Positions 7,665 through 17,570 of a stretch of DNA of 64,000 bases are shown in pieces. The stretch comes from Ensifer adhaerens (GTDB taxonomy: Bacteria > Pseudomonadota > Alphaproteobacteria > Rhizobiales > Rhizobiaceae), in the NCBI RefSeq assembly GCF_028993555.1, contig NZ_CP118611.1, positions 1,883,501-1,947,500 on the forward strand. Reading direction: 5' to 3'. Numbering within the stretch: the first letter of the stretch is position 1; each line of letters starts with the position of its first letter. Made by a program: the position numbers and the translations under genes. The notes under the pieces were generated by a model. It was not told the DNA's origin. It did not search any database and saw nothing but the letters and a program-made list of their open reading frames with translations.

Positions 7665-8630
7665 ATTCTCACCTATCTCCTTCGCCGCTTTGCCATTCTC
7701 ATCCTGTCGCTGCTGATTGCCGCGGTGGTGCTGTTCGTCCTGTTGCGTCTGCTCCCCGGTGACCCCGCCAATGCGCTTCTGTCTGTCGGCGCCGATGCCG
7801 CGCAGATCGAAAGGGCCCGTGAACAGGTCGGTTCGAACCTGCCTCTCTGGCAGCAGTTTCTTCGGTTTGCCGGCAGCCTCGCAAGCTTCGATCTCGGGAC
7901 CTCCTTTGTCAGCGGCAAGCCGGTGATCGAGGAGATCGCCGCGCGGTTGACCGTCACCGTGCCGCTGGCGCTTATGGGATTCCTGCTGTCCATTCTGGTC
8001 GCCGTGCCGCTCGGCATCCTCGCGGCCGTCAAAGCCGACCGCTGGTATGGCGGGCTGATCTCGACGGTCTCGCAGCTCGGCATCGCTATTCCCGTTTTCT
8101 GGGTCGGCATCCTGCTCGTCACCGTCTTTGCCGTCTCGTTCCGGCTGTTTCCATCAGGCGGATTTCCCCGCCGCGGCTGGCAGAATGAGGGGCAGGCGCT
8201 TTATGCTCTGGCGCTGCCCGTGCTGACCATCGGGCTCGTCATGGGCGCGTCGCTCTTGCGCTATGTCCGCTCCGCCACGCAGGATGTTCTCGGCAGCGAC
8301 TACCTGCGCACCGCACGCGCGCTTGGCGCCAGCTTTCCGCAAGCGCTCGTCCGCCACGGTATCCGCAACGGCGCCGTGCCGATCGTCTCCATCCTCGGCA
8401 TCGAACTCGCGACAACCTTGCTCGGCGCCGTCGTCATCGAGCGTGTCTTCGCGCTGCCGGGCCTCGGCTCGATGTTGCTGCTTGCGATCGAGCAGCGCGA
8501 CTATCCCAACGTTCAAGGCGTGCTCTTCATCTCGACACTGCTGGTGCTGCTGATCGGCTTTGCCGCCGATCTCACCCAGCGGCTGATCGACCCGCGCCTG
8601 CGCGAACGGGCAGTTGGAGGCAACACATGA
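7665..8630 (+). CDS. Peptide ABC importer permease, DppB-type, apparent ATT start
   Basis: An inner-membrane permease of 321 residues if it starts at ATT 7665. The translated start (I/M)LTYLLRRFAILIL...LLRLLPGDPAN is the canonical DppB N-terminus, with the first transmembrane helix and LPGDPAN. An in-frame stop lies at 7644-7646, and no ATG, GTG or TTG occurs between it and GTG 7725, a start that would delete the first helix. AAAGGA at 7651-7656 is well spaced (8 nt) for ATT 7665. The EAA loop (ARALGASFPQALVRHGIRNG) is present. Its stop overlaps the next start (ATGA). Confidence 0.9.
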   Translation: MLTYLLRRFAILILSLLIAAVVLFVLLRLLPGDPANALLSVGADAAQIERAREQVGSNLPLWQQFLRFAGSLASFDLGTSFVSGKPVIEEIAARLTVTVPLALMGFLLSILVAVPLGILAAVKADRWYGGLISTVSQLGIAIPVFWVGILLVTVFAVSFRLFPSGGFPRRGWQNEGQALYALALPVLTIGLVMGASLLRYVRSATQDVLGSDYLRTARALGASFPQALVRHGIRNGAVPIVSILGIELATTLLGAVVIERVFALPGLGSMLLLAIEQRDYPNVQGVLFISTLLVLLIGFAADLTQRLIDPRLRERAVGGNT

Positions 8631-9478
8631 GCCCGATCGAAACGGCCGCGTCCACGCGAGAGCGCCGGCATTCGCTCGCTCTCACTGTTGGCCTTGCTCT
8701 TGTCGCCCTCAATCTCGCCGTCGCAGTCCTGACACTGTTCTGGACGCCTTATGATCCACTGAACGCTTCGGGCGGACGGCTGGAAGCACCATCCCTCCTG
8801 CACTTGCTCGGAACCGACCGGCTCGGACGCGATCTGCTCACCCAACTGATGATCGGCGCCCGCACCGCGCTCCTCGTCGGCACTGGTGCGGTGGCGATCG
8901 GTGCCGCGATCGGCGTCAGCCTTGGCGTACTCGCCGCTTTTGCCACCCGGCTTGCCGATGACGTGATGGCCGCCACGCTCGACATCCTGATCGCCTTCCC
9001 GACGCTGCTTTTGGCGATGCTGGTGGTGGCGGCAAGCGACAGTGCCAGCCTCTGGACGGCAATCCTTGCGCTCGGGCTTGCGATTTCCGCCATCGTCGCG
9101 CGGCTGACCCGCATCCTCGCCAAGCGCGTGCTCCGGCTGGACTACATCGTCGCCTCGCGCACGTCGGGAACGTCCTGGCCGGGCGTGGTCTCCCGCCACG
9201 TGCTGCCCAACATCTGGCCGACGCTCTCCGTCAACTTCGCGCTGCAGTTCGGCCTCGCCGTCATCGCAGAAGCGTCGCTCTCCTATCTCGGCCTTGGCGC
9301 ACCGCCACCGAACGCCTCCTGGGGGCGACTGCTGCAGGAAGCGCAGGGAACCGTCTACACGGCGCCGATCGGCGCGATCGCGCCTGGCATCGCGCTGGTC
9401 GCCCTCGTCATAGGCATGAACCTTCTGGCCGACGGCTTGCGCGATGTCGCCGACCCGACACGCGGGAGATCGCGATGA
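8627..9478 (+). CDS. Peptide ABC importer permease, DppC-type
   Basis: A 283-residue inner-membrane permease, partner of the DppB-type subunit. It shows an N-terminal helix, the diagnostic LGTDRLGRDLLTQLMIGART segment, and a C-terminal SYLGLGAPPPNASWGRLL motif found across DppC/OppC proteins. ATG 8627 overlaps the previous stop by 4 nt and its own stop overlaps the ATPase start, so translation is coupled through the operon. Confidence 0.95.
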   Translation: MSPIETAASTRERRHSLALTVGLALVALNLAVAVLTLFWTPYDPLNASGGRLEAPSLLHLLGTDRLGRDLLTQLMIGARTALLVGTGAVAIGAAIGVSLGVLAAFATRLADDVMAATLDILIAFPTLLLAMLVVAASDSASLWTAILALGLAISAIVARLTRILAKRVLRLDYIVASRTSGTSWPGVVSRHVLPNIWPTLSVNFALQFGLAVIAEASLSYLGLGAPPPNASWGRLLQEAQGTVYTAPIGAIAPGIALVALVIGMNLLADGLRDVADPTRGRSR

Positions 9479-10283
9479 CAGCGCTTCTCAACGTCCAGGG
9501 CCTCGATATCCGCGCCGGCGACAAGCCGCTGGTATCCGGTCTTTCCTTTTCGATCCGGCCCGGCGAGCGCATCGGCCTGATCGGCGAATCCGGCTCGGGC
9601 AAGTCGATGACCGCCATGGCGGCGACCGGCCTGCTGCCGACCTCGATCAGCGCAACGGGTTCGATCGAACTTGACGGCCAGCAGGTCGTCGGCGCGCCGG
9701 ACAGAACGATGAACCGATTGCGCGGCGCTGCCGCGGCCGTGGTATTCCAGGAGCCGCTGACCGCGCTCGACCCGCTGATGAAGATCGGCCGACAGATCGC
9801 CGAGCCCGTCCGTCGCCGGCTGGAGCGGGAGGGCAGCAAGGCATCGAGGCAAGCCATCAGCCGCGAGGTCCAAGATCTAATCGACAAGGTGGCGCTGCCG
9901 CAGCCGGAGCGCATCGTCAATTCATATCCACACGAAGTGTCCGGCGGCCAACGCCAGCGCGTCGCCATCGCCATGGCGCTCGCCTGCCGCCCGAAACTGC
10001 TCATCGCCGACGAACCGACGACAGCACTCGACGTGACGACGCAGGCAGAAATCCTCAAACTGCTGGACCAGTTGGTGCGCGAGACAGGCATGTCGCTCTT
10101 GTTCATCAGCCACGACCTGCCCGTCGTTTCTCAGGTGGTGGAGCGCGTGATCGTACTGAAGAACGGCATTGCCGTCGAAGAAGGGGCCGTCAATACGGTC
10201 TTCGGCGACCCGCAACACGTCTACACAAGATCCCTGGTCGAGGCCGCCCGCCTGTTCGACGAAGCACTGGGGGCAACCGGATA

Positions 10284-10284
<1 letters not shown>
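9475..10284 (+). CDS. Peptide ABC importer ATPase, DppD-type
   Basis: A 269-residue ATPase with Walker A (GESGSGKSM), Q-loop (VVFQEPLTALDPLMKIG), signature (VSGGQRQRVAIAMAL), Walker B ([12 protein letters not shown]) and switch His (FISHDLPVV). All catalytic residues are intact. It lacks the long C-terminal peptide-transporter extension with Cys clusters found in many DppD proteins, so it is on the short side. Start and stop overlap both neighbours. Confidence 0.95.
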
Positions 10285-11027
<743 letters not shown>

Positions 11028-11150
11028 CAAGGGTTTGGCACTACGATCGCGTGCCGAGGCGAATCCGCCTTTGTCCCCAAAGACTTGCTGATTCATGGCT
11101 GCATTGATCCAGGACAACCCCTGAGACACTCGTCTTGAGCATAGTGCCGC

Positions 11151-11173
11151 CGGCCGCGGACAAGTCGCGGCCG
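11151..11173 (+). promoter_or_regulatory. GC-rich hairpin in the leader of the ompW-like gene
   Basis: CGGCCGCG-GACAAGT-CGCGGCCG is a perfect 8-bp stem with a 7-nt loop, ending 46 nt before the ATG at 11220. No U-run follows, so it is more likely a leader structure or protein site than a terminator of the upstream importer operon. The rest of 11028-11219 shows no gene. Confidence 0.45.
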
Positions 11174-11219
11174 AACGCCTGACCGGCGATGTTCAACTTC
11201 TTCTGGGGGTCCGGAAACC

Positions 11220-11927
11220 ATGCCTACTCGCGCCATCTTGCCATCTGCCATCTTCCTCGTCGCACTCGCGGCGCCGCTCGCGATCGCGACGGCGGCAGAT
11301 CTCTCCGAGCCGAGCGCGATCGCGGCACCGGAAATGCCTCTCGCCAGCGAGCCGGGCCCATGGATGATCCGTGCTCGCGCGCTGGCCGTGCTGCCCGACG
11401 ACAAAGCCTCGCTCTCCCTGAACGGCGTAGCACTCGACGGTGAAAAGGTCGGCGTCAGCAATTCCGTCGTGCCGGAACTCGACATCACCTACTTCTTCAC
11501 CGACAACATCGCGGCTGAACTGGTCCTCGGCACGACGCCGCACACGGCGCGCGGTAGTGGCTCGATCGCCGGTCTCGGCGAAATCGGCAAGGCCTGGCTG
11601 CTGCCGCCGACCTTGACGCTGCAGTACCATTTCAATGCGACGGACACGATCAAGCCCTATGTCGGTGCCGGCGTGAACTACACGATGTTCTACAACGAGA
11701 AGCCCCGCGGCGATTTCTCGAGCTTCAACATGAAGAACACGTTTGGCGTGGCGCTGCAGGCGGGCGTCGACATCAAGCTCGACGAGCATTGGGGCTTGAA
11801 CTTCGACGTCAAGAAGCTGTTCCTCGAGCCTGAGGTCAACGCAACCCTGCCCGGCGCCGGCGCGGTCAGCGGCAAGGTCAAGCTCGACCCGTGGCTGATT
11901 GGCACGGGCATCAGCTATCGCTTCTGA
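11220..11927 (+). CDS. OmpW-family outer membrane protein
   Basis: A 235-residue small beta-barrel predicted to lie in the outer membrane and form a narrow hydrophobic pore. A signal peptide (residues 1-25, cut after ATA-AD) precedes the barrel. Family stretches are visible: VPELDITYFFTDNIAAELVL, KPYVGAGVNYTMFYNE, DEHWGLNFDVKKLFL, and the C-terminal LIGTGISYRF ending in aromatic Phe as required for Bam insertion. It stands alone between the importer and the CBS gene and probably has its own promoter. Confidence 0.93.
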   Translation: MPTRAILPSAIFLVALAAPLAIATAADLSEPSAIAAPEMPLASEPGPWMIRARALAVLPDDKASLSLNGVALDGEKVGVSNSVVPELDITYFFTDNIAAELVLGTTPHTARGSGSIAGLGEIGKAWLLPPTLTLQYHFNATDTIKPYVGAGVNYTMFYNEKPRGDFSSFNMKNTFGVALQAGVDIKLDEHWGLNFDVKKLFLEPEVNATLPGAGAVSGKVKLDPWLIGTGISYRF

Positions 11928-11956
11928 TCCGTTCGCGCAGGGATGGGAGAATTCGT

Positions 11957-11982
11957 TTGCGGCGCCGTAGTAGGCGCCGCAA
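11957..11982. terminator. Bidirectional terminator-like hairpin between convergent genes
   Basis: TTGCGGCGCC-GTAGTA-GGCGCCGCAA is a perfect 10-bp stem with a 6-nt loop, 29 nt after the ompW-like stop and 17 nt beyond the end of the CBS gene on the other strand. Neither side has a long U-tract, so efficiency is uncertain, but the position between two converging genes fits a shared terminator. Confidence 0.65.
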
Positions 11983-11998
11983 CTGCTGAGGCCGGATG

Positions 11999-12418
11999 TT
12001 AAAGATGATGGGCCGTGACTGCCCGTGCGAGTTCACCTGAGAGCTGCCGGCTGCTGGCATGCGATATGTCGCCCAGTGACAGCATGCCGACCATGCGCTT
12101 GTCGTCGTCGATGACAGGCAGGCGCCGGACCTGTTTCGCCTCCATCAGGTGGACGGCGTGTTCGATCGTTTCACTGGTGCGGCAGTAAACAATATCCCTG
12201 GTCATCAAGTCGCGTGCCGTCATCGAAGCGGGATCGCGCCCGTTGGCAAAGGCACGCAAGGCGATGTCGCGATCTGTGACCATGCCGATCAGGCGGTCGT
12301 TTTCGCCGACGGGCAAGGCGCCGATATCCTCGTCCCGCATAATGCGTGCGATCGTCTTGATATCTGTTTCGGGAGAGATCCAGCGAGCGCCGGGATGCAT
12401 GGCTTCCGAAATTCTCAT
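11999..12418 (-). CDS. Two-CBS-domain protein
   Basis: A 139-residue stand-alone CBS pair, probably cytoplasmic and able to bind an adenine nucleotide as a sensor. CBS1 covers about residues 5-60 (IGALPVGENDRLIGMVTDRDIALRAF) and CBS2 residues 70-125 (VRRLPVIDDDKRMVGMLSLGDIS). A near-perfect AGGAGG lies 5 nt before ATG 12418. It is probably monocistronic or the last gene after the glycoside hydrolase (89 nt gap). The partner protein is unknown. Confidence 0.92.
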   Translation of the reverse strand: MRISEAMHPGARWISPETDIKTIARIMRDEDIGALPVGENDRLIGMVTDRDIALRAFANGRDPASMTARDLMTRDIVYCRTSETIEHAVHLMEAKQVRRLPVIDDDKRMVGMLSLGDISHASSRQLSGELARAVTAHHL

Positions 12419-12507
12419 CGTATCCTCCTTTGCATGAAAGCGACGGAGAATAGGCGCAGATCATGGCCATTCATTGGTCCACGGCCGCACAGGGCGGCAG
12501 AAGAATC

Positions 12508-14676
12508 CTATCGCAGCTCGAGGAGGAAATAGGTGGTGGGGCCGGAGGGAACATTGTTGGAAAGACGGAAGGCGACGGCGCCCTTCCCCCGCACAACAGG
12601 CGGATGCACAGTCCCATCAAGACCAACTGGCGAAACGCTCCATGCCACTGCGGTTCGCGCCAGAGCCAGATCAGCATAGCCTTCGCGGATCCGGACCGGC
12701 AGCCCTCCGAAATCTTCGATCACCTTCTCCTCCGTGTCGCGAAACGTCATGCCGGTGTTCTGGGCATCCGTCGCAAAGATCACGAGGAAACGACGGCTCT
12801 TCGCCAGCGACGCGTCCGCATCGAGCGCCGAGAGCGCGACCAGCCCGTTGCCATCGGCACTCTCGATGCGCAGCACCCCAAGATCGATAGGCTCGCGCAG
12901 CGACGAATATGCTGCAGCCTCCGTTGCGGTCGTCGCAACGCGCAACTGTCCGGCAAAACGGTTCAGCAGAATCTCGCCGGTGCTGCTCTGATAGATGCCG
13001 GTATCGATGTTCGAGCCATTGTCCCCCGCAAGCACACCGCTTCGGCGCAGGCTTTCGAGGAGCGCTTCGCCATTTTGCTGACGTGGTTGCAGCACGGCAG
13101 GTGATTTGCCGAGATCCTTTGCGTCCTCAAGTCCGATCCGCCCGATGAGTGCAAGATCAGTCAGGTATTCCGGCTCCCGTGCCTGCATGTCGTTGGAAAG
13201 GTCCTCCTCGCCGCGCACGGCAAACGGAACGGTTACATCCGATGTCGCAACGTCCCCTCGGCGGTAAAGCAGCGCCGCCAGCGTCTCGCCGGCGCGCGCC
13301 ACCGGATCGAGCGCTATGGCATAGGGAAGCATCGCCTTCTTGTGCGCGAAAGGCTCGCCATAGCTAAGAACAATCGGGCCGTGACCATGGCGGCAAAGCG
13401 CGTCCCAGCCCTGCAGCGCCGCATAGGCCGGCATCGCCAGCCCTGCCTCGTAGCGGTAGCGGTTCCAGAACAGGTGATCGTATTCGCTGATCACGAAGGG
13501 CCTGCCGAGCCAGCGCGCCGCCGCGATCATCCGGATATAGTTCACCCCATCGGCGATCGAGCTGACCTGGGTGGTCTTGCTGCCCGGCGCATAGCCGCTG
13601 ACCCAGTCGTGATAGGTGTTCATGGTCACGGCTTCGAGGTCGCGTCGGCTGAGCGACGCCTGGACGGTCGGCCAGTTGTTGTAGTTGCTGATCAGGCCAC
13701 GGTAGCCAAGCCCGCGCACCACCTCGGTCATTCGCGCGGTTGTGGCCCGTTCCGTCTCGATGAAGAACGCCTGCAGATCGCGCAGCCGCGGGCTATCGCC
13801 ATAGCGGTCTGCGGGAAGCTCGACCGACCTCGCCTCGATCGTCTCATCGGAGCGAAGATCGGGCCAGGCCTTGGCCAAGGCTTCGGTGGAGCCATAGCGT
13901 TTCGCCAGCCAGTTGTTGAACGGTTTCGCGAGCAGCGGATCGTAGGGCGCTTTTCCAGGCCGATCGTGCACGACGGTGTCGAACTCGATACCGTTCTCGT
14001 TGGCGAGAATGACGACGGCCAGGGCTTCGTCGCGGATCGGCGCGACGCCCGTGTAGCGGTTCACGCGCCCAAGGATCGTCTGCTGCATGCGCGTCCAATG
14101 ATCGAACGCCCGGTCATCCACAAACAGCTCGAGCTTGAGATTTCCTCCATCGTCCCAGCGATCGTCAAAGCCGCCATAGACGCCACGCAGCGACGTAAGG
14201 CCATCGACCATCCAGTAGATGCCGTTACGCTTCAGGGCCGCCAGCAGATAGTGGATGCGGTCGAGCGTCTCGAGGTCGAAGTCGAAATCCTTGTCCCGTC
14301 CGAACATCAGGCTGGCATCGACGAAATGCAGACGGGCGAGATTGTAGCCGTGCATCGCCAGCTGCCGGGCATAGCGATCCGCTGTCTGGTGATCGGGAAA
14401 CCCGCCGGACGCCGGGCTCCAGGCGAGCGAAGCACAGAGCATTCTTTCGGGCTTCTCTGGCGACTGCGCAAAGGCGAGACGGCCATTGGCGCCTGCGACA
14501 AGGCGATGATCGGCATCGATCGTCCCGTTCGGCAGGAAGGAGGAAAAGTCGAGCGGGCTGCCTGCCCGAAGTTCGAGCGAGACTTCGCGCACGGGAAGCC
14601 ACTGATCGGATGCGCTCACGGGCGAACCGAATGCTAGAAGCATTGCCGCAGCAGCGAACAGCCGACGCCCTATCAC
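12508..14676 (-). CDS. Exported TIM-barrel glycoside hydrolase (clan GH-A-like)
   Basis: A 722-residue protein with a signal peptide (residues 1-22, cut near SASA) and a glycosidase-type barrel. Residues 225-230 (ANENGI) match the Asn-Glu acid/base pair of clan A (N226-E227), and E398 in VISEYDH is a candidate nucleophile. The exact GH family was not recognised. It starts with GTG 14676 overlapping the stop of the GT2 gene (GTGA) and is the last gene of the polysaccharide operon. Its likely job is trimming or clearing the polymer, or setting its length, in the periplasm; that role is inference. Confidence 0.82.
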   Translation of the reverse strand: MIGRRLFAAAAMLLAFGSPVSASDQWLPVREVSLELRAGSPLDFSSFLPNGTIDADHRLVAGANGRLAFAQSPEKPERMLCASLAWSPASGGFPDHQTADRYARQLAMHGYNLARLHFVDASLMFGRDKDFDFDLETLDRIHYLLAALKRNGIYWMVDGLTSLRGVYGGFDDRWDDGGNLKLELFVDDRAFDHWTRMQQTILGRVNRYTGVAPIRDEALAVVILANENGIEFDTVVHDRPGKAPYDPLLAKPFNNWLAKRYGSTEALAKAWPDLRSDETIEARSVELPADRYGDSPRLRDLQAFFIETERATTARMTEVVRGLGYRGLISNYNNWPTVQASLSRRDLEAVTMNTYHDWVSGYAPGSKTTQVSSIADGVNYIRMIAAARWLGRPFVISEYDHLFWNRYRYEAGLAMPAYAALQGWDALCRHGHGPIVLSYGEPFAHKKAMLPYAIALDPVARAGETLAALLYRRGDVATSDVTVPFAVRGEEDLSNDMQAREPEYLTDLALIGRIGLEDAKDLGKSPAVLQPRQQNGEALLESLRRSGVLAGDNGSNIDTGIYQSSTGEILLNRFAGQLRVATTATEAAAYSSLREPIDLGVLRIESADGNGLVALSALDADASLAKSRRFLVIFATDAQNTGMTFRDTEEKVIEDFGGLPVRIREGYADLALARTAVAWSVSPVGLDGTVHPPVVRGKGAVAFRLSNNVPSGPTTYFLLELR

Positions 14677-15671
14677 GCCGTAGCCCCGAGCAACTTGCTT
14701 TCGATCGGCGCGTCCGGTTTCCGGCGCGCCCGAAAGAACCCGACCGGCAGCGCCGCCGCATGAAAGAACCAGGCGACGACGGTGTAGAGCCCCATGCTGA
14801 AGCCGCCCTTACGCAGGCTCATCAAACCGACGACCCCCGCGAGGATTGCAAGGACCATCCCGAGCGCAAGCAGCCTGTTGGGCATGAAGAGCAACAAGCC
14901 AAGCGATATCGCCCACCAGAGATAGACAAGCGCCCAAAGCTTGAGTTCAGGCAACTCCTTGATGAGCTGCAAGAAGTAGGGTCGGCCAAGCGACGCACGC
15001 AGCAACTCGCCGATGCCGAACAGGTACTTGCTCTTCCAACGGCGGACGAGCAGCCGGTAGGAATTGTCCGTGTGGCCGAAATGCTGGACGAAGCGACGGT
15101 CGAGGCGATGCAGCTTCCAGCCGGCGCTGCGCAACCGGATACCGAGATCGAACTCCTCATAGCCATGGAGGTTTCGGTCGGAGAGATAGCCGACTGCCTC
15201 GATCGCCGAGCGGCGATAAAGACCGCCGCCGTTCATGCGGTCGATCTCGCCGGTCCGGTTCTCCGGCGCATTGCGCGTGACACGGCGGGCGAATTCGAGG
15301 TTGGAGGTGAGCATCTCCTGGACATGACCGGTGACGCCGCCAACATCGCGATTGTCGGCCAGGAACGCCTCGGCAACTGCGAGGAAGTCGCTGTCCAGAA
15401 GCATGTCGCCATCAAGCAGGCAGATGTGCTCGTGGCGGGAATACTGGAAACCGAGCTGCGGACCGATCCCGCAACTCGGAAGCGCCGGCGGGCTGATTTG
15501 TGCGATGACGACCGGATAGCGGGAGGCAATCTCGATGGTTCTATCGGAGGAACCACTATCGGCAACGATGACTTCGCCGCCGACCGTCTTGAGGGCGACG
15601 AGCGCGCTCTCGATGTTCGCGGCAATGCGCTTTTCTTCGTTCAGCGTCTTGATGATGACGGATACTGCCAC
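14673..15671 (-). CDS. Family 2 glycosyltransferase with C-terminal membrane segments
   Basis: A 332-residue GT-A enzyme. It has VSVIIKTLNEEKRI at the start, EVIVADSGSSDRT, the DXD-like DGDM and a GYEEFDLGIRL acceptor/base motif. Hydrophobic stretches near the C-terminus (LWALVYLWWAISLGLLLFMP and GVVGLMSL...YTVVAWFFHAAAL) anchor it to the inner membrane. GTG 15671 is chosen over an in-frame TTG at 15713 because GGGGGGAACGC precedes it and the homologous part begins there. It probably adds one sugar to the lipid-linked repeat unit; donor and acceptor are unknown. Confidence 0.9.
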   Translation of the reverse strand: MAVSVIIKTLNEEKRIAANIESALVALKTVGGEVIVADSGSSDRTIEIASRYPVVIAQISPPALPSCGIGPQLGFQYSRHEHICLLDGDMLLDSDFLAVAEAFLADNRDVGGVTGHVQEMLTSNLEFARRVTRNAPENRTGEIDRMNGGGLYRRSAIEAVGYLSDRNLHGYEEFDLGIRLRSAGWKLHRLDRRFVQHFGHTDNSYRLLVRRWKSKYLFGIGELLRASLGRPYFLQLIKELPELKLWALVYLWWAISLGLLLFMPNRLLALGMVLAILAGVVGLMSLRKGGFSMGLYTVVAWFFHAAALPVGFFRARRKPDAPIESKLLGATA

Positions 15672-15752
15672 GCGTTCCCCCCATATCAACGGCGCGTCGA
15701 CAACCGCGCCCAAGTCGCGGGCGATCTTACCCGCGATATTTTGCGTTTTGGT

Positions 15753-16115
15753 TTACCGCCCCAGCAAGCGCAGCAATGGCAACCGATAGCGGAAGAGGAA
15801 CCAGCCGCCAAAGACGCCGCAGGCACCACCAAGAAGCTTGACGGCGACATCCGCCGCGCGTGCGTGCCGGTCCGCCGAAATCATCTGCAAGAGTTCGAAG
15901 CCGATTGCGGTCGCAAAGACGAGAACCAGCACGCGTCCCAAATGCCTCGGATAGGCGATCGCGAACAGCAACCCCAGCAGGCCGAAGGCGCCGAACCGCT
16001 CGATATGGACGAGATGGCCGATGCGCGGACGCAATTCGAGGGGGGACATCGTCGAATAGGCGATCACGGCAAAAAGGAGCCAGGCGAAAAGGCCGGCGGC
16101 GCGCTTGAGGTTCAT
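15753..16115 (-). CDS. VanZ-like small membrane protein
   Basis: A 120-residue protein with about four hydrophobic helices (GLFAWLLFAVIAYSTMSPLE, FGAFGLLGLLFAIAYP, VLVLVFATAIGFELLQM, and the C-terminal segment). The SP-x-E...H..FGAFGLLG pattern is typical of VanZ-like proteins. Function in polysaccharide loci is unknown. ATG 16115 excludes a non-homologous N-terminal extension. It lies between the GT2 and GT4 genes on the same strand. Confidence 0.85.
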   Translation of the reverse strand: MNLKRAAGLFAWLLFAVIAYSTMSPLELRPRIGHLVHIERFGAFGLLGLLFAIAYPRHLGRVLVLVFATAIGFELLQMISADRHARAADVAVKLLGGACGVFGGWFLFRYRLPLLRLLGR

Positions 16116-16253
16116 TATCAGCTTGTCTTCCAGGCGGCGTGCAAGGCACGGCAATCGTCGAACGGACCACGACAGAGCCCGCCGGCCCGTCCATACGTGC
16201 ACGGCGCGCTGTCGCATATGATTGGCGAAGATTGGACAGACGCGAAGGTCGGC

Positions 16254-17543
16254 TTATTTCGCCAGCAATGCGCTATACACTGCCGCAGTCCTTTGCGCCA
16301 CGTTTGTCCAACTGTAGGTAGCTTCCGCGTGGGCGGCGCGCTCGCGCACATCGTCATCGCTGAGTGGCGTGGCGAGCTTTGCGGTGATGCCGTCTGCCAG
16401 CGCGTCGATATCGCCCAGCGGAAAATACTCGTCGGGCGCAAGGTCCAGTTCCCGGTTGGGAACGATATCGCTTGCCAGCAAGGGCAGGCCGTAGGCCATT
16501 GCCTCGAGCAGCGCGATCGGCATGCCCTCGTGACTTGAAGGCAGCACGAACAGGGCGGCATTGGCGAAGAGCTCCGCCAGTCTGTCGCCGGCCTGAAAGC
16601 CGGTCAGCACCACCCCCTGCACCTCGCTGGCGAGAGTTCTCATCTCTCGGACATAGGGTGTCTCAAACTCAGCGCCACCCGCGATAACGAGCCGAACATC
16701 GCTCAGCCTACATTTCGCAAAGGCCTTGATGAGATCGAGCTGTCGCTTCTCCGGAACCAAGCGGGCGGCGAGCAGAATGTAGCGCCGGGGCGCCAGGCCA
16801 AATTCACGCAGGATGCCGGCATCGCCCGAAGGCGGCGTAATCGCGACGCCATTCGGGACCAGCGTCATCGAGACATGGTGGCGGGCGCGCATGGTCTGGG
16901 CGATGTCCTCAGATATAGCCACGCGCCCATTGGAGAAGCGCATACCCAAGAATTCGCCGAGCTTCAGTGTCCGCCTGGCAAAGGCGCCCCATTTCTGTCT
17001 GTCGTAGTCGTAGCCATGATGGGTGACGACCACCTTCAAGCCGAACATTCGCGCAAGCGGCGTCATCAAGGCGGGGCCGATGGCGTGGATATGCAATACG
17101 TCCGGTCGCCGCCAGGCGGCAAGACATACGCCGAGGAAGGTGTGAACGAGTGCCTCCAGTGCCATGCGGCGCGGCGACCAGAGAGGGATGACCTCGACGC
17201 CATTCCAGGCGTAGCAGTCGTTGTCCTGAAGATAGCGCCGACGCCCGACGACTTCGACATTCCAGCCGTAACCCGGAAGTTTGCTGGCAAGCATTTCGAC
17301 GTGTTTCTCGACGCCGCCCTGCACGTTCGGAATGCCGCGCAAGCCCAGCATCATCACGCGCTTGCGCTCGCATCTCGCCGCCACGGTTCCACTCTGGACG
17401 TCAAGGCTCCGCTGCTTTCCAGACAATGCCGAGCCACGACGGGGCATCTGCCCGCGCCCCTCGGACAGTCCGGATTGTGCGATCTCCTGTGCAATCACCG
17501 GCTGTTGGCGGTGATTTCGCGAGACATCAGAGTTACTGCTCAT
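16254..17543 (-). CDS. Family 4 glycosyltransferase
   Basis: A 429-residue GT-B enzyme. Family GT4 features begin at about residue 64 (MMLGLRGIPNVQGGVEKHVE), with THHGYDYDRQKWG in the N-domain and a C-domain ending in LPSSHEGMPIALLEAMAYGLP (the E-x7-E type donor site). ATG 17543 has GAGGCGACGC before it, but the first ~60 residues look poorly conserved, so translation could start further in. It probably adds a sugar to the repeat unit at the cytoplasmic face. Confidence 0.9.
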   Translation of the reverse strand: MSSNSDVSRNHRQQPVIAQEIAQSGLSEGRGQMPRRGSALSGKQRSLDVQSGTVAARCERKRVMMLGLRGIPNVQGGVEKHVEMLASKLPGYGWNVEVVGRRRYLQDNDCYAWNGVEVIPLWSPRRMALEALVHTFLGVCLAAWRRPDVLHIHAIGPALMTPLARMFGLKVVVTHHGYDYDRQKWGAFARRTLKLGEFLGMRFSNGRVAISEDIAQTMRARHHVSMTLVPNGVAITPPSGDAGILREFGLAPRRYILLAARLVPEKRQLDLIKAFAKCRLSDVRLVIAGGAEFETPYVREMRTLASEVQGVVLTGFQAGDRLAELFANAALFVLPSSHEGMPIALLEAMAYGLPLLASDIVPNRELDLAPDEYFPLGDIDALADGITAKLATPLSDDDVRERAAHAEATYSWTNVAQRTAAVYSALLAK

Positions 17544-17570
17544 GCGTCGCCTCGAGGGTTGTACACACCG

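Noticed and set aside
7657..7716. ATG at 7657 as start of the DppB-type gene
   Set aside because: It is in the wrong frame and stops after 19 codons; the conserved N-terminus is in the frame of ATT 7665.
11057..11073. Terminator after the DppF-type gene
   Set aside because: AGGCG-AATC-CGCCT followed by TTGT is only a 5-bp stem with a short T stretch; possible but below the level I would annotate.
14610..16538. Long open frame on the plus strand antisense to the glycoside hydrolase and GT2 genes
   Set aside because: Arg/Gln/Asp-rich composition without motifs; it arises because high-GC third positions remove stops on the opposite strand. The minus-strand genes have clear family motifs. Similar antisense frames at 2423-3460, 28344-29909, 57987-59144 and 55963-57843 were left out for the same reason.
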